Below are positions 22,496-31,916 of a stretch of DNA of 64,000 bases, one piece after another. This DNA is from JABFSS01 sp964449445 (GTDB lineage Bacteria; Patescibacteriota; Gracilibacteria; Peribacterales; Peribacteraceae): NCBI GenBank assembly GCA_964449445.1, contig CAYUZT010000009.1, positions 1 to 64,000 of the forward strand, read 5' to 3'. The notes below the pieces were generated by a model. The model ran no database searches, was not told the DNA's origin, and saw nothing but the letters and a program-made list of their open reading frames with translations. Position 1 is the stretch's first letter; each line of letters begins with the position of its first letter. Made by a program: the position numbers and the translations under genes.

Positions 22496-25441
22496 ATGGA
22501 TTATATCGTCGTCCGCGGGGCAAAAATGCACAACCTCAAGAATATTGATGTGCAGATTCCGCGCAATAAACTGACCGTCATTACCGGCCTCTCGGGGTCC
22601 GGGAAATCCTCCCTCGCGTTCGATACGATTTTCGCCGAGGGGCAGCGCCGGTACGTGGAGAGTCTTTCGGCCTACGCACGCCAGTTCATCGCGCAGATGG
22701 AAAAACCGGAAGTGGAGAGCATCGAGGGGTTAAGCCCAGCGATTTCGATTGATCAGAAAACGGCGCCCCGTAATCCCCGTTCGACTGTCGGAACAGTAAC
22801 TGAGATTTACGACTACATGCGTCTCCTCTGGGCAAAGGTCGGCAAGGTGCACTGCGCAATCTGCGGCAAGATGCTGGGCAAGCAATCGGTCAGCCAGATT
22901 GTGGAGACGATTGCCAAGATGCCGGAAGGAAAGAAAATTTTCCTGCTCGCGCCGGTGGTGCAGGGACGCAAGGGCGAGCATGTGAAGGTGATCGAAGCAA
23001 TCCGCCGCGAAGGCTTCGTCCGCATGCGCATCGACGGCGCCATTGTGACGACAGATGAAGATGCAAAATTGGATCCCAAAAAACCGCACACGATCGAGAT
23101 CGTCGTGGACCGCTTGATCGTGCGTGATCTGGAAGCGGAAGAGGGAAAAGCGAACCCCAACCGCTCGCGGCTCGCGGATTCCGTGGAACTCGCACTCAAG
23201 AAAGGTGAGGGCTCGCTGATCGTCATGGACGCCGATAGCACCGATGAAGCGCGTTTCTCGGAATCCTTTGTATGTCCCGATCACCCCGATCTGCCGATTC
23301 CGGATATCGAGCCGCGAAGCTTTTCGTTCAACTCGCCGCACGGGGCGTGCGAAACCTGCCACGGTCTGGGCGCGATTCTCCAAGTGGACGAAAGCGCCAT
23401 CATCCCGAACCCCCGCCTCTCCCTGGGAGAAGGGGCCATTCATCCGTGGGCAACATCCGCCAGCCGGACGGGCTTCATGACGCAATTGCTCGAAGCGCTC
23501 TCGGAGGAAGTCGGTTTCAGCATGGATACACCGTGGGAGAAGCTGAGTGATGAGGAACGCAGAATCATCCTGCATGGCTACCCGAAACAACTGAAGATAG
23601 ACATCAACACGATGAAGTTCGGCGGAAGTTACCAGACGACATACGAAGGCGTGATTCCCAACCTTCAGCGTCGCCACCAGGAAACCGAGAGCAGTTACAT
23701 GCGTACGCAGATTGAGGAATACATGCTCGAGCTCCCCTGCGGCAGTTGCGGTGGGAGGAGACTCAAGAAAGAGATTCTTGCAGTGACCGTGGGAGACAAG
23801 AATATTGTGGAGGGGACGGATATGAGTGTTGATGAAGCGAGAATATTTTTTGCGTCCTTGATCCCGCATCAGAAAAAGGATGTCAAAGAAATCGAAGAGC
23901 TCAAGGAGAAACCCTCGAATTCTTCGAACTCTTCGACTTCTTCTGCGCTAAGCGATTACGAATTCACTATTGTCAAAAAAGTCCTGACTGAAATCATTGC
24001 CCGCCTCTCGTTCCTGGAGAACGTAGGATTGAAGTACCTCACGCTCTCGCGCTCTGCAGCCACACTGAGCGGCGGCGAAGCCCAGCGCATCCGGTTGGCA
24101 ACGCAGATCGGATCGGCGCTCCAGGGAGTCCTGTACGTGCTTGATGAACCGAGCATCGGTCTCCACCAGCGCGACAATGCGAAGTTGATCCGGACGCTGA
24201 CGCAGCTGCGCGATCTGGGCAATACCGTGATCGTCGTGGAGCACGATCAGGAAACAATCGAGTCCGCCGATTACCTACTCGAAATCGGGCCGGGTGCCGG
24301 CAAGTATGGCGGCGAAGTGGTAGCACAGGGCACGCCCGACACCTTGATCAAGCAGGCGAATTCCGTCACCGGGCAGTACCTGAGCGGCAAGAAATTCATT
24401 CCGATTCCCGGCAAGCGCCGCAAAGGAAACGAGAAAGTCATCACCGTGAAAGGCGCGCACCATCACAATTTGCAGAATATCGATGTCACGTTCCCGCTCG
24501 GCACCTTTATTGGCGTCTCGGGAGTCTCGGGATCCGGCAAGTCGAGCTTGATCCACGGCATTCTGGGACCGGAACTGCAGCGCGTTCTCAATAAGGCCCA
24601 CACGAAACCGCAGGACGTGAAGTCCATCGATGGGCTGCAGCACCTCGATAAAGCAATCGTCATCGACCAGTCCCCGATCGGCAGGACGCCGCGCAGTAAC
24701 CCCGCCACCTACACCGGCGTCTTCACCGACATGCGCGACATGTTTGCCGCCACGCCCGAAGCCAAACTCCGTGGCTACAAGCCCGGCCGTTTCAGCTTTA
24801 ACGTCAAGGGCGGACGGTGCGAGGAGTGTGAAGGCGACGGTCTCAAGCGGATCGAAATGCACTTCCTCCCCGATGTCTTCGTCACGTGCGAAAGCTGTCA
24901 GGGAAAGCGATACAATACCGAGACGCTGGAGGTCACTTTTAAGGGCAAGACCATCGCGCAGGCGCTGGATATGACCATCAGCGAAGCGGTCGATTTCTTC
25001 TCCGCCGTGCCGTCCATCAAGAGCAAACTGCAGACGCTCGAAGACGTCGGCCTCGGCTACATTCACCTGGGTCAGAGCGCGACGACGCTTTCCGGAGGCG
25101 AGGCGCAGCGCGTAAAGCTCGCGACCGAGCTCACCAAGCGCGCGACGGGCAAAACGTTTTACATCCTGGATGAACCGACAACGGGTCTGCACTTCGACGA
25201 CATCCGCAAACTGCTCGACGTGCTCCAGCGGCTGGTAGAGAAGGGCAATACCGTCCTCGTGATCGAACATAACTTGGATGTGCTCAAGTGCGTCGACTGG
25301 ATCTTGGACATGGGCCCCGACGGCGGCAGCGGAGGCGGCAAGATTGTTGCAACGGGAACGCCGGAGGAGATTGCCGACGCGAAGGGGAGTTACACGGGAG
25401 AGTATCTCAAGAAGATGCTGGGGAAGCAGAAGAAAAAATAA
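22496..25441 (+). CDS. uvrA: UvrABC excinuclease subunit A
   Basis: 981 residues. UvrA scans DNA for bulky lesions and loads UvrB. Two ABC ATPase modules are complete: Walker A GLSGSGKSSLAFDT and GVSGSGKSSLIHG; signatures TLSGGEAQRIRLATQIG and TLSGGEAQRVKLATEL; Walker B YVLDEPSIGLHQRD and YILDEPTTGLHFDD. Zinc sites CAICGK/CETCHG/CGSCGG and CEECEG/CESCQG are present. Length is near the bacterial norm (about 940-960), with an extra loop (about residues 460-485) containing SNSSNSSTSS encoded by a TTCGAA-type repeat. It begins behind a leader holding a terminator-like hairpin. Confidence 0.98.
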   Translation: MDYIVVRGAKMHNLKNIDVQIPRNKLTVITGLSGSGKSSLAFDTIFAEGQRRYVESLSAYARQFIAQMEKPEVESIEGLSPAISIDQKTAPRNPRSTVGTVTEIYDYMRLLWAKVGKVHCAICGKMLGKQSVSQIVETIAKMPEGKKIFLLAPVVQGRKGEHVKVIEAIRREGFVRMRIDGAIVTTDEDAKLDPKKPHTIEIVVDRLIVRDLEAEEGKANPNRSRLADSVELALKKGEGSLIVMDADSTDEARFSESFVCPDHPDLPIPDIEPRSFSFNSPHGACETCHGLGAILQVDESAIIPNPRLSLGEGAIHPWATSASRTGFMTQLLEALSEEVGFSMDTPWEKLSDEERRIILHGYPKQLKIDINTMKFGGSYQTTYEGVIPNLQRRHQETESSYMRTQIEEYMLELPCGSCGGRRLKKEILAVTVGDKNIVEGTDMSVDEARIFFASLIPHQKKDVKEIEELKEKPSNSSNSSTSSALSDYEFTIVKKVLTEIIARLSFLENVGLKYLTLSRSAATLSGGEAQRIRLATQIGSALQGVLYVLDEPSIGLHQRDNAKLIRTLTQLRDLGNTVIVVEHDQETIESADYLLEIGPGAGKYGGEVVAQGTPDTLIKQANSVTGQYLSGKKFIPIPGKRRKGNEKVITVKGAHHHNLQNIDVTFPLGTFIGVSGVSGSGKSSLIHGILGPELQRVLNKAHTKPQDVKSIDGLQHLDKAIVIDQSPIGRTPRSNPATYTGVFTDMRDMFAATPEAKLRGYKPGRFSFNVKGGRCEECEGDGLKRIEMHFLPDVFVTCESCQGKRYNTETLEVTFKGKTIAQALDMTISEAVDFFSAVPSIKSKLQTLEDVGLGYIHLGQSATTLSGGEAQRVKLATELTKRATGKTFYILDEPTTGLHFDDIRKLLDVLQRLVEKGNTVLVIEHNLDVLKCVDWILDMGPDGGSGGGKIVATGTPEEIADAKGSYTGEYLKKMLGKQKKK
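23912..23942. repeat. TTCGAA-type tandem repeat inside uvrA
   Basis: TCGAATTCT/TCGAACTCT/TCGACTTCT units encode a serine/asparagine linker in UvrA. Confidence 0.6.
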
Positions 25442-25447
25442 CAAACG

Positions 25448-25526
25448 TCATGCTTCGTGGGCCGCCTGTCATCCTGAGGTGCGCCCGCAGGTACCACGAA
25501 GGATCAGGCGGCCACCTCAGCATGAC
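25448..25526. repeat. long palindromic repeat after uvrA
   Basis: The outer arms GTCATGCT/AGCATGAC and inner arms GCCGCCTG/CAGGCGGC enclose TCATCCTGAGG and CACGAAGGATC. It lies between the convergent uvrA and thioredoxin-fold genes and could also terminate transcription. Confidence 0.65.
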
Positions 25527-25530
25527 ATCG

Positions 25531-26106
25531 CTACTTCCACTTAATACTACATCCAATCGCATTTGCCTCACTCACCGCAGGCGTCTCCCCCTTCACCATC
25601 GCCGCAATCGCATCGCGCAAATTATGCTCGGTGACTTCTTTCGGATTCTTCCAGTTATCATCCACTCTCCCCTTGTATTGAAGATGTCGAGTTTGATCCC
25701 TTCGAGGTGCCTCAGGGCAGGCGAATACAAAGCAGTGCGGCGTGCAGAGTGCTCCGTACGCCTTCGCGACTTCCTGCGACTCGTCATGACAGTACGGGAA
25801 CGGAAATCCTTTCTCCTTGTACCGCACCTTCATCGCTTCAAACGAATCTTCCGTGTACTCCTCGGCATTGTTGCTATTAATGAGCACGAACTGCGCTCCT
25901 TCTTCGTCAAAATGCTTTGCGAGTTCAATCAACCGGTCTTCATACGCCTGCGCGTACGGGCAGTGATTGCAGGTGAAGATGATCACGAGGACGGGATCTT
26001 TGATCATGTGTGTATCGATCGTCAGGCCGTCTGCGGAAGGGAGCTGGAAGTGCGGAAGAGGATCACCGATGTTGAGAGCCGATGAGTTGTCGTTGATCAG
26101 GACCAT
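25531..26106 (-). CDS. thioredoxin-fold protein (AhpC/TSA-like)
   Basis: 191 residues. Seen: GDPLPHFQLPSADG at the start, the redox motif FTCNHCPYAQAYEDRL (CxxC), LINSNNAEEYTEDSFEAMK, and YGALCTPHCFVF with a second cysteine pair near the cis-Pro loop. This is the layout of the ResA/peroxiredoxin-like family. Inference: a thiol-disulfide exchange protein or peroxide scavenger; no signal peptide, so cytosolic. Odd: after HCFVF the segment CPEAPRRDQTRHL is encoded by a CCTGAGG...GAAGGG repeat read in frame, lengthening a surface loop before YKGRVDDNW. Confidence 0.85.
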   Translation of the reverse strand: MVLINDNSSALNIGDPLPHFQLPSADGLTIDTHMIKDPVLVIIFTCNHCPYAQAYEDRLIELAKHFDEEGAQFVLINSNNAEEYTEDSFEAMKVRYKEKGFPFPYCHDESQEVAKAYGALCTPHCFVFACPEAPRRDQTRHLQYKGRVDDNWKNPKEVTEHNLRDAIAAMVKGETPAVSEANAIGCSIKWK

Positions 26107-26141
26107 ATATAGTAAAGACGCCTGAGGGAGTCTATCATGAC

Positions 26142-26229
26142 CATGAATATGCTCGTTAATTCGATAATTCGTTAACTCGTTTATCTGTATGCCGTTTTAC
26201 GAGTTAACGAGTTATCGAGTTATCGAACC
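26142..26229. repeat. A+T-rich inverted repeat
   Basis: GTTAATTCGATAATTCG and GTTAACTCG on the left match ACGAGTTAACGAGTTATCGAGTTATCGAAC on the right as a loose inverted repeat. It separates the two divergent genes and may carry their promoters. Confidence 0.55.
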
Positions 26230-26233
26230 TTCT

Positions 26234-26719
26234 ATGAACCGCCACTTCACCGCCACCGCCTTCGTCATCGATTCAAAAAAACGTGTCTTACTATTATGGC
26301 ATAAGCGTCTCCAGCGCTGGATGCCCCCGGGCGGACATGTGGATGAAAACGAAACGCCTGAAGAAGCGGCGAAGCGGGAGTGCGAGGAGGAAACAAATCT
26401 GGACGTGGAGATCATTGGCGAACCTGGCCCTGACCTTTTCGCCCTGAATCCTGCCGAAGGTCGCATGCTCAAGAAACCCATCGCATTTCTTCTCGAAAAT
26501 ATTCCGGAGAGCAAGGAGAGAAATGAGCCTGCTCATGAGCACATGGACTTCCTCTACCTCGCTCGGCCTTTGAATGAGAGCGATGCGAAAGAAATGATGA
26601 AAGATGAGAGCGACGGGATGAAGTGGTTTACCAAAGAAGAGATTGAGAAGTTGGATGAAGGGAAGGAGATTTTCAGTAATGTGAAGCTATATATCCTGCG
26701 ATCACTCATATCTGAATAG
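26234..26719 (+). CDS. Nudix hydrolase
   Basis: 161 residues. Nudix enzymes cleave nucleoside diphosphates linked to another group. The Nudix box is complete: GGHVDENETPEEAAKRE then CEEET, with an upstream WMPPGG. The strand MNRHFTATAFVIDSKKRVLLL starts the fold. The ATG at 26234 is chosen because it begins this strand; 26189 would add a repeat-encoded tail. Substrate cannot be told from sequence. Its stop is next to the stop of the convergent asparaginase-like gene. Confidence 0.9.
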   Translation: MNRHFTATAFVIDSKKRVLLLWHKRLQRWMPPGGHVDENETPEEAAKRECEEETNLDVEIIGEPGPDLFALNPAEGRMLKKPIAFLLENIPESKERNEPAHEHMDFLYLARPLNESDAKEMMKDESDGMKWFTKEEIEKLDEGKEIFSNVKLYILRSLISE

Positions 26720-26720
26720 T

Positions 26721-28022
26721 TCAGGAGGCCCGGGCATTTTGCGTACCGTCATCCAGTGGCGGCAACTGCACTGCAGTGTATTTCTGTGTATGATCGTAGA
26801 AACCTCGTCTGACGTGCTGGACAATGCGGCTGCCAGAATAGCCAAGACGTTCCGAATCCGCGAGGAGCTTTCCCAGCAACACTTCCGCCTCTCCGAATGC
26901 CAACGGCCCACCGTAGATGGTGGGCCCACCGACGAAACTTGCATCGCCTTCGTATGGTGGCAATTCCTGTTGCAAGTCAGCATCGAGAGCACCGTCGGGT
27001 TTTCGGTGAGGAATTTTGCCCTTCGACATTCCAAGGAGCACTGTTGGAACTCCTAGCGGCTCCAATTTTTCCGCCGCATTGAGCAGATGCTTCCGATCTT
27101 CGCCTTGTCGGAAATTCCCTGGGCCAAGAGCGGCGCAGAATACGCCATTGATCAATCGATCATGCGACGGTCGGCGCTGATCGGTGCGCACGTTGCCGAC
27201 GAGGTAATTTGAGAGAATGCGGTAATCCGTCCCCGGGGTGAGAAATTTCCATTCAAAGCCTCCTTTGAGAGAAAACGGCATGTCCGGATCTCCGTTGGGA
27301 AAGTGATAGCTCTTCTCCTCTTGTCTGGAAAACTTCCACCCTTCATCGACATCGCCTACGACTTTTCGACTTGCGATGCGATTTGCACGGGAGAAGAACG
27401 GACTTGTCTTGGTGAGATTCGTTTTTTCAACTGCCAGGTCGGGATATGCAATCTTGCCATCTTGGCACACAAACGCCATCTTTCCACGACGGTATGCTCT
27501 GCCGGCTTCAGCTGCAGAGCCAGGCTCTTCACGCATACGATCTTCGACAGCCAGTTCGATACCGTTCTTCGTCGCTCGGTACGCATCTGTGTCCTGATGA
27601 TCCATGTGAAACTGCGAAACGGCTCCCGTAAAAACGGTGCGAAGATCGCGCGGAATACCAAAGTGTTTTGCAGCAGCAAGCCAGCCGCGACTATCAGTAC
27701 CGGAAAGGTCCATGACGAAATCTGGGGCATAGTTTTGCACGATCTTGCGGTAGCCTCTGATGTACGCTTCAAGAATAGAAAAAATAACGTATGCGCTATC
27801 GATGCGCATTTTGGGCGACACAATCATGATCTTCCCAATCTTCGATCTTGCCTTCTCGCTCAACTGAGGTGCCACGGTGTCAATCACGCCTTCCGCCGAA
27901 TCGGAGGGCTTGATCATCTCGCGGCCATCTTGCAGAAACAAGCGTGCACCTATTGTTCCTCCCAAATCGAAGACTACTCCAGTCTGCTTCCCAAATCCGA
28001 CAGTAAGTGTTCGCTGCTGCAT
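26721..28022 (-). CDS. divergent asparaginase-like protein
   Basis: 433 residues, longer than type I asparaginases (about 330). It keeps the fold signatures in altered form: VFDLGGTIGARLF (GGTI with the nucleophile threonine), RIDSAYVIFSILEAYI, DFVMDLSGTDSRGW in place of the usual DGFVVxHGTDTM, and TVFTGAVSQFHMDHQDTDAYRATKNGIELA in place of TGAQ...SDAxxN. The second catalytic motif has lost its histidine and its TDT triad reads TDS. An insertion (about 190-290) is unique. Inference: a paralogue of the asparaginase at 30200 with changed or no amidohydrolase activity. Confidence 0.6.
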   Translation of the reverse strand: MQQRTLTVGFGKQTGVVFDLGGTIGARLFLQDGREMIKPSDSAEGVIDTVAPQLSEKARSKIGKIMIVSPKMRIDSAYVIFSILEAYIRGYRKIVQNYAPDFVMDLSGTDSRGWLAAAKHFGIPRDLRTVFTGAVSQFHMDHQDTDAYRATKNGIELAVEDRMREEPGSAAEAGRAYRRGKMAFVCQDGKIAYPDLAVEKTNLTKTSPFFSRANRIASRKVVGDVDEGWKFSRQEEKSYHFPNGDPDMPFSLKGGFEWKFLTPGTDYRILSNYLVGNVRTDQRRPSHDRLINGVFCAALGPGNFRQGEDRKHLLNAAEKLEPLGVPTVLLGMSKGKIPHRKPDGALDADLQQELPPYEGDASFVGGPTIYGGPLAFGEAEVLLGKLLADSERLGYSGSRIVQHVRRGFYDHTQKYTAVQLPPLDDGTQNARAS

Positions 28023-28139
28023 GCGTAAAAAAAGTGCAAGTTACTCAATTTAACAATAAATACATTTCTCCGTCAAATACACTTCATTTTTTGCGGAATC
28101 TTCCCGCAATAGACTCAATATGGCAAAAAAAGCATCCAT

Positions 28140-30203
28140 ATGCCAAAATGCTGGTCCATGGCGGTTTCTTCCTCCTCTAAGGCTTTCCAGTTCGCCACCA
28201 AGGCGCACGCGGGGCAGAAGAGAACGTCGGGGGAGCCGTTCATTACGCACCTGACCGCAGTTGCCGATTTACTCAAGGACATTGGTGCCGATGAGGAGAC
28301 GATTACAGCTGCGTACCTCCACGACATTCTGGAAGACACCAGCATCACGGCCAGACAGTTACAGAAGGAATTCGGACCGATCGTAGCAAACCTCGTGGAA
28401 GGCGTGACGAAGGTCCAGCGGCTCGAAAAAACGTTCGACAAGCGGATGCGCAACATGGAATCGATCCGCAAGATGTTTCGGACCATGGGCCGCGATATCC
28501 GCGTGCTCTTCATCAAGCTCGCTGACCGCCTGCACAACATGCGGACGATCCAGTTCGTCTCGGTGCAGAAGCAAATCCGCATCGCGCGCGAGACGCAGGA
28601 TATCTACTGTCCGCTCGCGCAGCTGCTGGGAGTGCGTGTGTGGTACGAGGAGCTGGCCGATCACTGCTTCCGCGTGCTGGACCCGGTGGAAGCCGAATTC
28701 ACAGAACGGAAGTTCGCACAGATTCGCAAGCAACAACATCGCCGGCTCGACCAGTGGATGGCGCGCATGCAGACGTTCCTCCGCGAGCGCGGAGTAAAGG
28801 GCGCGACGGTCGAGTTGCAACGACGTCACGGACGCGAAGTGCGGACCCTCTCGGTGGAACAAGAGGAATCGCTGCAGCATCTGGAATCGTTCTATACGGT
28901 GCTGACCACGCTCAAGAGTTCCGCCGATTGCTACGAAGCGCTCGGGGTAGTTCACGCGTTCTCGTCGCCTCTCCCTGGAACGATTGAGGATTACATCGCT
29001 AGCCCCAAAGTGAACGGGTACGAAGCGCTCAAGACCACGGTGCTCACGTCGTCGGGAACCCCGATGACCATCATCGTGCAAACGAAAGAAATGAAGCGGC
29101 AGGCACGTCTGGGAATGGCGACGCTCTACGGACAGCCGGCAAAGCAGTGGCGAACCTCGGTGCCCGATTGGCTGGAAGCGCTTCTGACGCTGGATGAAAG
29201 CGAGCAGGATCTGCAGGCCTTTTTCCACCGCGTTCGGCTGGAAATTTTCGCTGAGCGCAATCGCGTACAGTTCATCGCAGGAAGGACGAAGAAAGCGATT
29301 GATATCCCGGCGCACGCGAGTGTGCTGGATCTCGCGTACTACGCGGATAAAGATCTGGGTTCGCGGGCGGTGTCGGCCATGATCAACGGACAGCCCGCGA
29401 GCCTGAAAGAATTGATTCACGACGGCGATACGATAGAAGTCACGATTGATGGGAAAAAGCACCCCCGAAACGCACAAGATCTCTACTGCATTCACACCGC
29501 TCTCGCGCACAAACACCTCGTCAGTCACCTTTCCACGTTCCCTCGCCGCGAGCGGATTGCCGAGGGCCGGGCACTCCTGCAGAACGCTCTGCGGTTCACG
29601 ATGGATCCGTTCTTCAGCATTCGGTGGCAAAAGGATATCCGCAAGCAGATCAATGGAAGTACCGATGTTGTAGAGAAGATCGGCTGCGGCATGATCGACG
29701 CGTTCCTGTTTGCCGAAGAGCGCGCGCACCCCGAGGATTTCTTCCTCCTCGATCCCAATTGTTTCGAATTCCCCTCGGGTCTGCGACCGGGCATGGCGAT
29801 GCGCTACGTGCTGCGCGCGACGCTGGAAGAGCTGCGCCAGGGAAACATCGTCGGCCTGCAGGTGGGCCCGGATGTGATCGATGTCGTCGCGACCCCCGGT
29901 ATCAAGCGCCCCCGCTGGAAAATCTTCTCGCGCGAGATCGTCCCGCTCAAAATCCGGCATGACCACGTGGAATTCCCCTACCTCTTCGCTCTCAAGTGGA
30001 GCTTTGCGCAAGATACCAATCCGCTCAAGGATATCGCTGCGCTCGAAAGCTTCCTGGATACCCCCGTGCATCTCTTGCAGTTCGCGCCCGCCTCCGTCAC
30101 GCTTGGCTTCAGGACGGATCGCCTCCGCACGCTCCAAGTGGCGTACAAGTACCTCTACGGCCTTCCGCACATCACCGAACTCTTCCGCATCACTCCAGGA
30201 TGA
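28140..30203 (+). CDS. RelA/SpoT-type (p)ppGpp protein
   Basis: 687 residues. Domain order: HD hydrolase (about 10-170), synthetase-like (about 210-360), TGS (about 390-450), and a long C-terminal region. The hydrolase residues are present: AHAGQKR, THLTAVADLL, AAYLHDILEDT, IKLADRLHNMRT. The synthetase part is altered: DYIASPKVNGYEALKTTVL lacks the histidine of the usual YQSLHT. The RxKD/ExDD motif reads TIED, and the upstream GRxKSxYS ATP-binding segment is not recognisable. TGS is clear (IDIPAHASVLDLAYYADKDLG). Inference: a functional (p)ppGpp hydrolase with a weak or lost synthetase. The start could also be 28158. It is coupled by ATGA to the following asparaginase. Confidence 0.85.
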   Translation: MPKCWSMAVSSSSKAFQFATKAHAGQKRTSGEPFITHLTAVADLLKDIGADEETITAAYLHDILEDTSITARQLQKEFGPIVANLVEGVTKVQRLEKTFDKRMRNMESIRKMFRTMGRDIRVLFIKLADRLHNMRTIQFVSVQKQIRIARETQDIYCPLAQLLGVRVWYEELADHCFRVLDPVEAEFTERKFAQIRKQQHRRLDQWMARMQTFLRERGVKGATVELQRRHGREVRTLSVEQEESLQHLESFYTVLTTLKSSADCYEALGVVHAFSSPLPGTIEDYIASPKVNGYEALKTTVLTSSGTPMTIIVQTKEMKRQARLGMATLYGQPAKQWRTSVPDWLEALLTLDESEQDLQAFFHRVRLEIFAERNRVQFIAGRTKKAIDIPAHASVLDLAYYADKDLGSRAVSAMINGQPASLKELIHDGDTIEVTIDGKKHPRNAQDLYCIHTALAHKHLVSHLSTFPRRERIAEGRALLQNALRFTMDPFFSIRWQKDIRKQINGSTDVVEKIGCGMIDAFLFAEERAHPEDFFLLDPNCFEFPSGLRPGMAMRYVLRATLEELRQGNIVGLQVGPDVIDVVATPGIKRPRWKIFSREIVPLKIRHDHVEFPYLFALKWSFAQDTNPLKDIAALESFLDTPVHLLQFAPASVTLGFRTDRLRTLQVAYKYLYGLPHITELFRITPG

Positions 30204-31216
30204 ACACCCCCAAGCCATCGCTGCTTCTCCTCTTCTGCGGTGGCACCATCGCGATGCGCCAGGACATGGTCACGTCGGCGCTCGCACCCTACCTGACGGC
30301 GAAAGATCTTTTGAAGAGTGGCCAGCACCTAAAGAAGGAATTCTCGATCAAGACGAAGACGATTACAAACATCGACTCTACTAACATGCAGCCGCATCAT
30401 TGGGAAACGATCTCCCAGACCATCGCGGATAATTACGCCGATTATGATGGCTTCGTCATTGCGCATGGAACAGACACGATGGCCTACACAGCAGCAGCGC
30501 TGTCGCTCGCCCTGCAAAACTTGGGGAAGCCCGTCGTGCTCACCGGCGCGCAGGTGCCGCCGGAAATCCTCGGGAGCGATGCGCTCATCAACCTGATCCA
30601 CGCGTTCCAGGTCGCGACCATGGATTTCGCCGAGGTCGCGATCGTCTTCGGCAATACGATTTTGCGCGGGAGCCGCAGCATCAAAGTGAGCGAGAGTGAG
30701 CGCAACGCCTTCATCTCCCCCGTCTTCCCGCCGCTCGGGTTCATCCGCCTGCAGCCGGAACTCAGTTACGCCAATGTCCGGCGGCGCCACAGCGGGATGG
30801 TGGACCTGAAGAACGGTTTTTCCGGGAACGTCGCGATGGTCAAGTGCGTGCCGGGTCTGCCGGTAAAGACCGTCGAGACACTCATCAAATCGGGAATCGA
30901 CGGGCTCATCATGGAGTCTTTCGGACCGGGCAACGTGCCGAACCAGGAGAACTCGCTCCTGCCCGCGATCAAACTGGCGCACGACAAGAACATTCCCGTG
31001 CTCATCTGCACGCAGTGCATCTACGGCACCACACGCATGTACCTGTACGAAGTCGGTCGGCAGGCGATGGAATTGGGCGTCATCCCCACCCGTGATATGA
31101 CCCCCGAAGCCGCCTTCGTGAAGCTCAAGTGGGCGCTCAAGCGCAGCAAAAATCTGCAGAAGATCGGGGAAATCTTCAATACGGACATTGGTGGGGAGGT
31201 GACGATCGGGAGTTGA
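30200..31216 (+). CDS. type I L-asparaginase
   Basis: 338 residues. It converts asparagine to aspartate and ammonia in the cytoplasm. Seen: LLLLFCGGTIAMRQD (nucleophile threonine), NIDSTNMQPHHWETIS, DGFVIAHGTDTMAYTAAALS, KPVVLTGAQVPPEILGSDALINL, FGNTILRGSRSIK, and VLICTQCIYGTTRMYLYEVG near the end. The catalytic residues match the cytoplasmic AnsA type. The archaeal GatD amidotransferase subunit is a relative, but its N-terminal domain is absent. The ATG overlaps the TGA of rel (ATGA), so the two are translationally coupled. A divergent paralogue lies at 26721. Confidence 0.92.
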   Translation: MNTPKPSLLLLFCGGTIAMRQDMVTSALAPYLTAKDLLKSGQHLKKEFSIKTKTITNIDSTNMQPHHWETISQTIADNYADYDGFVIAHGTDTMAYTAAALSLALQNLGKPVVLTGAQVPPEILGSDALINLIHAFQVATMDFAEVAIVFGNTILRGSRSIKVSESERNAFISPVFPPLGFIRLQPELSYANVRRRHSGMVDLKNGFSGNVAMVKCVPGLPVKTVETLIKSGIDGLIMESFGPGNVPNQENSLLPAIKLAHDKNIPVLICTQCIYGTTRMYLYEVGRQAMELGVIPTRDMTPEAAFVKLKWALKRSKNLQKIGEIFNTDIGGEVTIGS

Positions 31217-31240
31217 CAATATATGGAATAATTCTAAAAT
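31213..31240 (+). promoter_or_regulatory. sigma-70-type promoter, leaderless
   Basis: TTGACA (31213-31218), 16-bp spacer, TAAAAT (31235-31240), then 6 nt to the ATG at 31247. It overlaps the end of the asparaginase gene. Confidence 0.8.
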
Positions 31241-31246
31241 GATCAT

Positions 31247-31858
31247 ATGGACACCGGATACCTTGGCGTTCAGTACACGTATGAGGAAAGAAACGATGCG
31301 GACGCAGATGATCAGGGAGAGACGACCGTGGATTTTTTCAATACTGAACGACTCTGTATCGCAAGTCTTCGGGGAGTAATGGCAAATCGTTTTTTAGATC
31401 TGATGCGATTAACAAAAGAGAGTCAAATTTCTGCGCCCGATTACAATTGTGTCGGCGCAGTTCATTTTTTGACCGGCGCTTCACCCCACCCGCAAGACGC
31501 AGAATGTTTGAGCATGCCGGGCACGAAAGCGGAAGATGTATCGAAAGATATGCATAAAACTACACTCCCGCTGATATTCCAAATCGATGGAAAAGCGCTT
31601 GAAGGCGTTCCGTCTGGGAAGGGAAACAAATGGACAGAAGGACTGTTACATACCGGATTCTGTATTGCCGAGTTGGGCGATGATGATTTCGTCGTACTAG
31701 ATAAGGACGGCGGTCACCCGCTGCGGCTAACGTCCTGGAAAGATGTGTATCGAAAATATTTCCCTGGCACGTCGAAAAGATTCGCAACGGGCGTGCGCAT
31801 CGCTGAGGTGAAGATCAACAACTGCGTTGCGCTTCGTGCCCCCTGCGAAGTCACGTAA
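31247..31858 (+). CDS. hypothetical protein with papain/NlpC-like pattern
   Basis: 203 residues, unknown. Possible cysteine-peptidase-type fold: a cysteine at the start of a helix (NCVGAVHFLTG), a histidine in a strand (GLLHTGFCIAELGDDDF) and an acidic residue in the next strand (VVLDKDGGHPLRL). This order and spacing occur in NlpC/P60 and C39-like folds, but no diagnostic motif is complete. No signal peptide. It has its own strong promoter and ends 58 bp before ileS. Confidence 0.55.
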   Translation: MDTGYLGVQYTYEERNDADADDQGETTVDFFNTERLCIASLRGVMANRFLDLMRLTKESQISAPDYNCVGAVHFLTGASPHPQDAECLSMPGTKAEDVSKDMHKTTLPLIFQIDGKALEGVPSGKGNKWTEGLLHTGFCIAELGDDDFVVLDKDGGHPLRLTSWKDVYRKYFPGTSKRFATGVRIAEVKINNCVALRAPCEVT

Positions 31859-31916
31859 AAGAAAAGCGAAGAGAATCAGTAGAATCTGGTATTCTTGCAA
31901 CGAATACGTATTTCTT

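Noticed and set aside
22730..25444. Long minus-strand open frames opposite uvrA
   Set aside because: Shadows of the G+C-rich uvrA codons; no domain or composition of a real protein.
28359..30218. 619-codon minus-strand frame opposite rel
   Set aside because: Antisense shadow of rel, rich in Arg, His and Asp without any motif.
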